Below are positions 1-6,318 of a stretch of DNA of 10,713 nt, in pieces. A program made the translations under genes and the position numbers. This DNA comes from Desulfobacteraceae bacterium 4572_89 (GTDB lineage: Bacteria; Desulfobacterota; Desulfobacteria; Desulfobacterales; Desulfobacteraceae). How positions within the stretch are numbered: position 1 is the first letter of the stretch; every line of letters begins with the position of its first letter. The stretch lies in NCBI GenBank assembly GCA_002085465.1, contig NBML01000052.1, forward strand, positions 1-10,713, in the 5' to 3' direction. The notes under the pieces are model-generated. The model searched no databases. It worked only from the letters and a program-made list of their open reading frames with translations, and was not told where the DNA came from.

Positions 1-45
1 CATTAAGTAAAGCAACCTGTACCCTTTGGCTATTAAGGAATAAGA

Positions 46-1122
46 ATGAAAAAGACTCTGAAAAGTATAACCTACAATTTATCCGCATTTTTATCCCTGG
101 TTTTCAGTTCAACTGCAAGACAAACAGCAGCCCAGAATAAACTTGGCCGGCATATTATTGCCCTTAATAAAAAGACTTCTTCAATGGAAATCATCAATGA
201 AGTGGCTGTCTGCCTTAAAGACATCCTTGGTTACCGCCTTTTTGCCTTTGTTGTAAAAAAAGATGCTGGCGTTGATGTCTGGCTTGATCCCAGGATGTAT
301 AAAAAATCCCTTGAAAATATTATCCTTTCTGATTTCAATATACAAAACAAAAAAAGCCTTCATTACCTGAATCATTCCTTTGAGCCGGGAGAGCACCATG
401 AAAAATTCAACATGAAAAACCTTGTTCACTATGAGTTAAATGAAGAAAACTGCTGTTCAAGGCTTTATATGCTGCCCCAGAAAAACATTACCCCCTTCCA
501 TGATGAAGTGATCAACCTGATTCTCCAGGGATGTGCCTCAGCTCTGTCCAAACTCATAAAATTTGAAAAGCTGAGAGATGCCGCCATTATTGATCCACTA
601 ACAGGATGCTACAACCGCAGGGAGTTTGATTCCCAGCTCAAAAGGCATATTGCTGCCGCCTCCCGCCATGAAACAAAGTTGTCCCTGTTTATATTGGACC
701 TGGATTATTTTAAAAAAATAAACGACACCCATGGCCACCTTGGCGGGGATCATGTGCTCAAGGAGATATCCCATCTGGTCAGAGACAATATGAGAAAAGA
801 GGATGTTCTGGCCCGGTACGGTGGAGAAGAGTTCATTGCCATTCTTCCTGAAACTGACAAGATCAAGGCCATGGAACTGGCTGACCGCCTAAGGTCTAAG
901 ATTGCAGATCTGAACCTAGCTTTTAATAATAACAGTATTCGCGTGACAGCCAGCTTCGGTGTATCTGAACTTTCCCCCAATGCAGATATGAACAAATTTA
1001 TCCAGGATGCAGATACCATGCTGTATAAAGCCAAAGTCAGTGGCCGCAATACTGTCATGCCCGGCCTGATAAGGATCTGTTCCCCCAAGGATACTGAAAA
1101 AAAAGAAAAAATCAGATTTTAA
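46..1122 (+). CDS. Diguanylate cyclase (GGDEF domain) with an unassigned N-terminal region
   Basis: The product (358 aa) should make the second messenger cyclic di-GMP from two GTP. The GGDEF domain spans about residues 183-340. It opens with the usual DPLTG at D183, carries the active-site signature GGEEF at 259-263, and has an RxxD motif (RKED, 250-253) five residues before it. RxxD is the product-binding inhibitory site, so feedback control looks intact. Residues 40-175 resemble a small GAF-like sensor fold in length and spacing, but I cannot assign a family or ligand. A weakly hydrophobic stretch lies at residues 11-23. It is too short for a convincing membrane helix, and the enzyme should be cytoplasmic. 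An AAGGA ribosome binding site at 35-39 supports this start. No EAL or HD-GYP domain is present. The gene runs convergently towards the hisF remnant and has no clear operon partner in the window. Confidence 0.93.
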   Translation: MKKTLKSITYNLSAFLSLVFSSTARQTAAQNKLGRHIIALNKKTSSMEIINEVAVCLKDILGYRLFAFVVKKDAGVDVWLDPRMYKKSLENIILSDFNIQNKKSLHYLNHSFEPGEHHEKFNMKNLVHYELNEENCCSRLYMLPQKNITPFHDEVINLILQGCASALSKLIKFEKLRDAAIIDPLTGCYNRREFDSQLKRHIAAASRHETKLSLFILDLDYFKKINDTHGHLGGDHVLKEISHLVRDNMRKEDVLARYGGEEFIAILPETDKIKAMELADRLRSKIADLNLAFNNNSIRVTASFGVSELSPNADMNKFIQDADTMLYKAKVSGRNTVMPGLIRICSPKDTEKKEKIRF

Positions 1123-1144
1123 CTGTATATTTAAAACCAGATCA

Positions 1145-1403
1145 TTACCGGACTTCAATTCCCTTTTGAATAAGGTGATTTTTCACAGCCTGGATGGATA
1201 CTTCTTTCCGGTGAAAAATTCCAGCTGCCAATGCTGCTTGAGCACACAGGCTCTGGCAAGGGAAACAGCATCAATGTTCCTGGTTTGTCTTCCTCCCTGC
1301 ACTGTACACACTGGTACCAGCAATAGTTTTCCCCATCTGGCCCTGGTATGGATGTTCTGATCACATGGTGATCCTTGACTTTGTCCAAAGAATCCCAGCA
1401 AAA
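1145..1403 (-). pseudogene. Decayed 3' end of a hisF (hisHF-type) gene
   Basis: Read on the minus strand, this stretch matches the last third of the intact hisHF product, but the match is spread over three frames. The first piece contains PGPDGENYCWYQC. About two extra bases near 1308-1311 then shift the frame into CTVQGGRQTR-NIDAVSLARAC. A deletion of roughly 175 bases near 1247-1253 removes the segment holding the CIDRDGSNSGFD region of the intact protein. The final piece, LAAGIFHRKEVSIQAVK followed by NHLIQKGIEVR, ends in TAA at 1145-1147. Homology stops abruptly near 1403 at one end and at the stop codon at the other. The catalytic first half of HisF is absent, so no function is possible. 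It lies convergent to the GGDEF gene and immediately upstream of the fic promoter region. The 5' boundary is approximate. Confidence 0.88.
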
Positions 1404-1532
1404 TTGGACCAGGTTGATAGTGCTAAATTCTTATCCTAATTATTTTACCAAACAAATAGTGTCTCATAATTGTTTTGTTGACAAATTATCTAAAAATAAC
1501 CATATTACCAGCATAATAATAATTTTACGAAA
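1404..1532 (+). promoter_or_regulatory. Promoter region of fic
   Basis: This AT-rich stretch separates the hisF remnant from fic. A perfect -35 hexamer, TTGACA at 1478-1483, is followed after 17 bases by CATATT (1501-1506), a 4-of-6 match to the -10 consensus. That would place the transcript start near 1513, about 20 bases before the ATG. There is no good Shine-Dalgarno sequence before 1533, so translation may be weak. An imperfect inverted repeat (ATAATTGT at 1466-1473, ACAAATTAT at 1481-1489) overlaps the -35 box and could be an operator. The hexamers are seen directly; promoter activity and control are inferred. Confidence 0.55.
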
Positions 1533-3062
1533 ATGCCTATGGAAATAAACATTTTAAAATTTCGCCCGGCAGGATATGCATATCTACTCGAAAATTTAGA
1601 ACTAGCCGGGCTGCCTCACTGGCATACCTCATTTGTATCGTCTACCGGGGCTCACAAGTCTAAAGTCCAGAATAATGCAATAGAAGACATATACCCGATA
1701 AGGTACTGGCCCGGGGAAAAAATCGGTGACCATCTTGAGTTTGCATTGAAATATGACGGCATCAACCTGGGGTTGTTGGCCCTCATCTTTAAACATACTC
1801 CCCAGGCAGAACTCACTGAGTACATTAGATCCAAGCCTACTGGAAAGTATGCTCGAAGGATCTGGTTTTTCTATGAGTTCCTGACCGGCAAGCAACTGCC
1901 CATAGATGACATTACTTCGGGTAACTATGTCGATGCACTTGAGGCAAAGGAGTATTACACCATTTCGAATGGCGATAAATCCCAGCGACACCGCATTGTC
2001 AACAACCTTCTCGGTCCCCACTCCTTCTGTCCTATCATCAGAAAAACAGAGAATCTTTCCAAAATGGATTCAGTTGATCTGCGGAAAAGATGTGAGGATA
2101 TCGTCACCGCGTACCCTCCTGAGCTTCTTCGCCGGGCACTAAGCTATCTGTATAATAAAGAGACAAAGTCATCCTTTGAAATTGAGCATATAAAGCCCAA
2201 TGCCCCACGAGCCGAAAAATTCATTACATCTTTGGAGCTTGCCGAAAAAGAGGACTTCTGCGAGAAGGGCCGGCTGATAGAACTTCAGAATCGGATTGTT
2301 GACCCTCGATTCAAAGACAGCGACTATCGCATCAGCCAGAATTATGTCGGGCAAACAGCTGCCTACCAAAAGGAGATCATTCATTTTATCTGCCCAAAGC
2401 CTGAAGATCTTCCAAATCTGATGTCCGGGCTAATTGAGTCCCACAAGCGGATGAAAGAGGGGAAAATTTCACCCGTCATCCATGCGGCAGCAATTGCCTA
2501 CGGGTTTGTTTTTCTGCATCCATTTGAAGATGGAAACGGCCGAATCCATCGATTCCTGATACACAACATTCTTTCGCTACAGGAAATGGTCCCGCGTGGA
2601 CTCATGTTCCCCGTGTCGGCAGTCATGCTCAAAAATCCAGCGGATTACGATGCATCTCTGGAAGCCTTCTCCCGGCCTTTGCTTCAGCGCATTAATTATC
2701 GGCTGGATAAAATGGGGCAAATGATCGTCGAGAGTGATACTGAGTGCTGGTATCAGTATATGGATATGACAGTTCAGGCAGAAGCTTTGTACGAGTTTGT
2801 AAACAAAACCATTGAGGAAGAGCTTGTAGAAGAGCTCAGCTTTCTGGCCCGCTATGACAATACCAAGAAGGCGATTCAGGACATCATTGACATGCCTGAC
2901 CGCCTGATCGATCTGTTTATTCAGCTGTGCCTCCAGAACAACGGGAGCCTTTCTGCCAGAAAGAAATCCGCTCACTTTGATTTCCTGACTGACGAAGAAC
3001 TCGCTGCAATGGAGCAGGCAGTCAAAAATGGATACAATCGACCAGACGAATCGATAACCTGA
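1533..3062 (+). CDS. Fic-domain protein adenylyltransferase (AMPylase)
   Basis: Fic enzymes usually transfer AMP from ATP to a hydroxyl side chain of a target protein; the target here is unknown. The canonical active site is complete: HPFEDGNGR at residues 329-337, with catalytic H329, acidic D333 and R337. Upstream, KSSFEIEH (212-219) fits the position and pattern of the self-inhibitory helix of class II Fic proteins ([S/T]xxxE, here S214 and E218). The residue after the glutamate is His rather than the usual Gly or Asn. This would explain the lack of a separate antitoxin gene nearby. The 509-aa length and the C-terminal part (about 400-509), ending in an FLTDEELAAMEQ-like segment, fit the long bacterial Fic family. 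A second ATG two codons in is an alternative start. The gene has its own promoter and terminator and is bracketed by two hisF 3' ends, suggesting acquisition. The role (regulator, toxin or defence-related) cannot be decided from sequence. Confidence 0.92.
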   Translation: MPMEINILKFRPAGYAYLLENLELAGLPHWHTSFVSSTGAHKSKVQNNAIEDIYPIRYWPGEKIGDHLEFALKYDGINLGLLALIFKHTPQAELTEYIRSKPTGKYARRIWFFYEFLTGKQLPIDDITSGNYVDALEAKEYYTISNGDKSQRHRIVNNLLGPHSFCPIIRKTENLSKMDSVDLRKRCEDIVTAYPPELLRRALSYLYNKETKSSFEIEHIKPNAPRAEKFITSLELAEKEDFCEKGRLIELQNRIVDPRFKDSDYRISQNYVGQTAAYQKEIIHFICPKPEDLPNLMSGLIESHKRMKEGKISPVIHAAAIAYGFVFLHPFEDGNGRIHRFLIHNILSLQEMVPRGLMFPVSAVMLKNPADYDASLEAFSRPLLQRINYRLDKMGQMIVESDTECWYQYMDMTVQAEALYEFVNKTIEEELVEELSFLARYDNTKKAIQDIIDMPDRLIDLFIQLCLQNNGSLSARKKSAHFDFLTDEELAAMEQAVKNGYNRPDESIT

Positions 3063-3110
3063 ATGGTATAGAGTTTGGTTCTATGTCGTTTCTGACTGAT
3101 GACGACATCG
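3063..3110. repeat. Two further inverted repeats between the fic stop codon and its terminator
   Basis: Directly after the fic stop codon, ATAGA (3068-3072) can pair with TCTAT (3080-3084), and ATGTCGT (3083-3089) pairs perfectly with ACGACAT (3102-3108) across a 12-base loop. The two stems overlap by two bases, so they compete slightly. Together with the terminator stem they fill most of 3066-3152. They may simply be 3'-end structure of the fic transcript; another role is conjecture. Confidence 0.4.
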
Positions 3111-3152
3111 AACCCGGCTCCACAAATGGTCTCAAGTTCGTGGAGCCAGGTT
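3111..3152 (+). terminator. Probable Rho-independent terminator of fic
   Basis: A perfect 8-bp inverted repeat (GGCTCCAC at 3116-3123, GTGGAGCC at 3140-3147) extends past one mismatch by four more pairs (AACC at 3111-3114 with GGTT at 3149-3152). The loop is 16 bases. The plus-strand side continues into TTTTCAAATTT, an imperfect U tract. The opposite strand has no T run after the stem, so it should serve fic rather than hisHF. The large loop and broken U tract lower confidence. Confidence 0.6.
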
Positions 3153-3177
3153 TTCAAATTTAACCACCTTGAACAAT

Positions 3178-4761
3178 TCAACAGGTTCGAATTTCAATCC
3201 CTTTTTGGATAAGATATTTTTTCACCGCCTGTATGGACACCTCTTTACGGTGAAAAATCCCGGCAGCAAGTGCAGCCTGGGCCTTTGTGTTCTCAAAAAC
3301 ATCTAAAAAATGGGCTTCACACCCGGCCCCGGATGAGGCGATTACCGGGATAGACACATAATTGCGAACAGCATTTACAAGTTCCAGATCAAACCCTGAA
3401 TTGCTCCCGTCCCTGTCAATGCAGTTGAGCAGTATCTCTCCTGCCCCCAGTTCCTCACAGGCCCTGGCAAGGGAAACAGCATCAAGATCCCTGGTTTGTC
3501 TTCCACCCTGCACCGTACACTGATACCAGCAATAGGCTTCACCATCTGGACCTGGCATTGATGTTTTCATCACATGAAAACCTTTGGCATCTTTTGGAGA
3601 ATTTACCCACACCCGTTTAGGATCAATGGAAATCACAACAGCCTGATTCCCGTAGACCCTGGATATCTGTTCAATGGAGCTTTTCCCTGTTTTCTGGCCT
3701 GACCTTAAATATGTCTCTGCAATATAAACTGCATCACTGCCTATGGATATTTTATCGGCTCCAGATCTGAAATACTGGGATGCCACATCCAGGGCAGAAT
3801 AGGTTTTGCCGTTGGAATCTGTATAATCCCGGATACCTCCTCCAATGGTGAGGGGCACAAAAACCTTCTTGGAAGTCTCTTCAAGGACTTTGAGCATGGG
3901 CATATCCTTTAAAGGAAAATCCCTGAACCCGGTGATATTCAAAAAGGTAATCTCATCAGCCCCTTCCTCATAATACCTTTTGGCAAGGGCCACAGGTCTT
4001 CCCATATTCCGGATACTGCCCTTGTCCCTTACATCATATTGATCCCCCTTGGTCACCACCAGATCACCCTGGTCATTGGACCTGACGTCCAGGCAGGCAA
4101 TGATCCGCCTGGCCAGTCCCTTTCCCTGGATATCTGCACTGGCCTTTGCCTGCAAAGATATTGAGCTGATAAAATTTTCCAGCAGCTTGATGCCGACTTT
4201 TCCACTTTTTTCAGGATGAAACTGAGTACCAATGACATTGCCCTTTTGTACCGAGCTTGCAAATTCATACTCATAGGTTGTGGTGGTTAGAATCACTGAC
4301 GGGTCCTCTGGAACCAGGTGATAGGAATGAACAAAATAGAATCTGGCATCTGGATCAATCCCTTTTAACAAAGGGGAATCCTGCTTGATATTAATCCCGT
4401 TCCACCCGATATGGGGGACTGACAGATCTGTTTTAAAACGTTTTACTTTGCCTTTGAAAAAGCCCAGACTGTTATTATTTGAAAAATCTTCCTCACTGCC
4501 TTCAAACAAGGCCTGCATTCCAAGACAGATACCGAAAAACGGGCGGTCTGCCCCAAGGTATTCTTTCAGGGGCTGGATATATTTTTTTTGGTGAAGGATC
4601 TGTATCATGGCCTCATAATTTCCCACACCCGGGAAAATAAGTTTCTCAGCAGCCAGAATATCCTGGGGTTCTTTGACCAGTTTCAGAGTGGCCCCCAGTT
4701 TTTCCACAGCATTCATAATGCTTCTAACATTTCCAGCACCATAATCAAGTAAAGTAATCAT
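3178..4761 (-). CDS. hisHF: Fused imidazole glycerol phosphate synthase HisH-HisF (HIS7 type)
   Basis: This bifunctional enzyme (527 aa) would carry out the fifth step of histidine synthesis: glutamine-derived ammonia and PRFAR give imidazole glycerol phosphate plus AICAR, the latter returning to purine synthesis. Residues 1-200 are the glutaminase, with nucleophile C79 in GICLG and H182/E184 in FHPEKS. A short linker (about 201-216) leads to the HisF barrel (217-525). The barrel shows CLDVR with catalytic D225, VISID with the second catalytic D380, and the CIDRDGSNSGFD phosphate-side region (447-458). In most bacteria HisH and HisF are separate. The fusion order, and barrel segments such as SIDPKRVWVNSPKDAK and PGPDGEAYCWYQCTVQGGR, match the style of fungal HIS7 and plant HISN4. 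An AGGA site five bases upstream supports the start. It lies 79 bp downstream of asnS on the same strand and is probably cotranscribed with it. No other his genes are nearby. All key residues are present, so it should be active. Confidence 0.95.
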   Translation of the reverse strand: MITLLDYGAGNVRSIMNAVEKLGATLKLVKEPQDILAAEKLIFPGVGNYEAMIQILHQKKYIQPLKEYLGADRPFFGICLGMQALFEGSEEDFSNNNSLGFFKGKVKRFKTDLSVPHIGWNGINIKQDSPLLKGIDPDARFYFVHSYHLVPEDPSVILTTTTYEYEFASSVQKGNVIGTQFHPEKSGKVGIKLLENFISSISLQAKASADIQGKGLARRIIACLDVRSNDQGDLVVTKGDQYDVRDKGSIRNMGRPVALAKRYYEEGADEITFLNITGFRDFPLKDMPMLKVLEETSKKVFVPLTIGGGIRDYTDSNGKTYSALDVASQYFRSGADKISIGSDAVYIAETYLRSGQKTGKSSIEQISRVYGNQAVVISIDPKRVWVNSPKDAKGFHVMKTSMPGPDGEAYCWYQCTVQGGRQTRDLDAVSLARACEELGAGEILLNCIDRDGSNSGFDLELVNAVRNYVSIPVIASSGAGCEAHFLDVFENTKAQAALAAGIFHRKEVSIQAVKKYLIQKGIEIRTC

Positions 4762-4840
4762 ATTTTTCCTATTGTTTTTTTAATGGCATCCATTGCATCC
4801 AGTATTTTTTGGGCCAGTTTGGCATGGAAATAATACAACG

Positions 4841-6232
4841 TTAGAAATCAATACTTCCGGGAGTTCTTGGGAAGGGTATGACATCCCGGATATTGGTAAT
4901 ACCGGTAATCATCATTAAAAACCTTTCAAACCCAAGGCCAAATCCTGAATGGGGGACTGAACCGAATTTTCTGGAATCCAGGTACCACCAGTAAACATCC
5001 TTGGGCAGACCCATCTGGTCCATCCTTTTTTCCAGCATGTCAAGACGCTCTTCCCTCTGGCTTCCGCCGATAAGCTCTCCGATTCTGGGCACTAGAAGAT
5101 CTACAGCAGCAACGGTTTTCTCATCTTCATTCATGCGCATGTAAAAGGGTTTGATCTCTTTGGGATAATCAAAGAGAAAAACAGGTTTCTTAAAATATTC
5201 CTCTGCAAGAAAACGCTCATGTTCAGATTGAAGATCAATTCCATATTTTACTTTGAATTCAAATTTTTTACCGGATTTTTCCAGAATTTCAATAGCCTCG
5301 CCATAGGAAAGCCTGGCAAACTCCTGGGTCAGCAGGGTATCCATGAGTTTTGGTAATGACTTGTCCACAAATTGAAAAAACAGGGACAGATCTTCTTCGC
5401 AGAACTCCATGGCATGGCCGATCAAATACTTTACCAGTTCCTGGCCATGGTCCATATTTCCTGAAAGATCGCAAAAAGCCATTTCAGGCTCCAGCATCCA
5501 GAATTCAGCCACATGCCTGCTGGTGTTGGAATTTTCCGCCCGGAATGTGGGGCCGAAAGTATAAACATCCCCCAGGGACAGGGCAAACATTTCAGCTGAT
5601 AATTGCCCTGACACGGTCAGATTGGATTCCTGGCCGAAAAAATCCTTGGAAAAATCCATTTTTCCCTGTTTTTGAACCTGCTTCTGCATCTGGGCCGGAG
5701 AAAGGCTGGTGACCCTGAACATCTCCCCAGCACCTTCACAGTCTGATCCTGTGATCAATGGTGCTGTCAGATACCTGAAACCCTTTTCCCTGTAAAATTT
5801 ATGGATAGCAAAGGCCATTTCCGACCTGATCCTGAATATTGCCCCGTATTTATTGGTCCTGGGCCTCAAATGGGCAATGGACCGCAGGAATTCATCTGAA
5901 TGACGTTTCTTTTGAAGGGGATATGATTCCGGAGCAATGCTGATGATTTCAACGTCGCTGGCCTGGATTTCCCATTTCTGACCCTTTCCCGGAGATTCCA
6001 CAAGATCGCCTGTCACAGACAGAGCTGTGCCTGTGGTGACCATTTGAATCTGGGAATAATTTTCAAGATCATTATTTGCAACTACCTGAATATTTTTCAG
6101 ACATGATCCGTCATTGACTTCCATGAAGGAAAACTCTTTTGAATCTCTTTTAGTTCTGACCCACCCCTTGATAATAACCTGCCCAGGTGTTGAATCAAGG
6201 TTTCTGAGGATATTGATTTTTGTTCTTTTCAT
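4841..6232 (-). CDS. asnS: Asparaginyl-tRNA synthetase
   Basis: This cytoplasmic class IIb synthetase charges tRNA-Asn with asparagine using ATP. I use the ATG at 6232 (463 aa, against 466 in E. coli), which gives MKRTKINILRN. A longer TTG start at 6247 would add five residues and seems less likely. Residues about 10-105 form the OB-fold anticodon-binding domain. The catalytic domain shows a motif 1 region near 152-168, motif 2 with FRAEN (230-234) followed by TSRHVAEFWMLEPEM, and motif 3 GFGLGFERF (430-438). The ending IPFPRTPGSIDF is typical of AsnRS and helps separate it from AspRS. The gene is divergent from the radical SAM gene, with 86 bp between starts, and is followed by hisHF on the same strand. 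It implies direct tRNA-Asn charging; whether a GatCAB route also exists is not visible here. Confidence 0.96.
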   Translation of the reverse strand: MKRTKINILRNLDSTPGQVIIKGWVRTKRDSKEFSFMEVNDGSCLKNIQVVANNDLENYSQIQMVTTGTALSVTGDLVESPGKGQKWEIQASDVEIISIAPESYPLQKKRHSDEFLRSIAHLRPRTNKYGAIFRIRSEMAFAIHKFYREKGFRYLTAPLITGSDCEGAGEMFRVTSLSPAQMQKQVQKQGKMDFSKDFFGQESNLTVSGQLSAEMFALSLGDVYTFGPTFRAENSNTSRHVAEFWMLEPEMAFCDLSGNMDHGQELVKYLIGHAMEFCEEDLSLFFQFVDKSLPKLMDTLLTQEFARLSYGEAIEILEKSGKKFEFKVKYGIDLQSEHERFLAEEYFKKPVFLFDYPKEIKPFYMRMNEDEKTVAAVDLLVPRIGELIGGSQREERLDMLEKRMDQMGLPKDVYWWYLDSRKFGSVPHSGFGLGFERFLMMITGITNIRDVIPFPRTPGSIDF

Positions 6233-6318
6233 TGCCTTTTCCCGCAAAAAATAATATATTTAAAAATTTGATTATATACAACAACTTAAAGGTTATAAAT
6301 TTTTATAAAATCAGTATC
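6233..6318. promoter_or_regulatory. Divergent AT-rich promoter region, asnS / radical SAM gene
   Basis: The 86 bp between the divergent starts are strongly AT-rich. On the minus strand a perfect TATAAT lies at 6276-6271, about 39 bases before the asnS ATG. Its -35 box at 17-base spacing is poor (TTTATA). On the plus strand TTGATT (about 6268-6273) could act with the TATAAA near 6294, but the spacing of about 20 is long. Promoters must lie here because no other noncoding sequence serves either gene; the exact boxes are inferred. Confidence 0.45.

Noticed and set aside
46..114. Signal peptide on the GGDEF protein (Lys-rich start followed by LSAFLSLVF)
   Set aside because: The hydrophobic run is short and polar-interrupted, and a GGDEF enzyme needs cytoplasmic GTP.
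1155..1401. Two overlapping minus-strand open frames of about 70-77 codons
   Set aside because: They are pieces of the same decayed hisF tail in different frames, not separate small genes.
1408..3152. CCAGGTT occurs on both sides of fic (near 1409-1416 and 3145-3152) and might be a target-site duplication
   Set aside because: Seven bases is short, the copies do not sit at matching distances from the segment edges, and the same string recurs near 10552-10559.
3111..3152. Stem-loop after fic as an integron attC site
   Set aside because: The ends do not match the RYYYAAC and GTTRRRY core sites, and there is no integron integrase; a terminator explains it better.
3178..3205. GGTTCGAAT-like T-arm of a tRNA near the hisHF stop codon
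   Set aside because: It encodes the last residues of HisHF, and no acceptor stem, D-arm or anticodon arm can be assembled around it.
6220..6318. Longer start for the radical SAM protein, adding 33 residues
   Set aside because: The extra segment is AT-rich promoter sequence overlapping the asnS start, gives an Asn/Ile/Lys-rich peptide, and lies outside the family homology.
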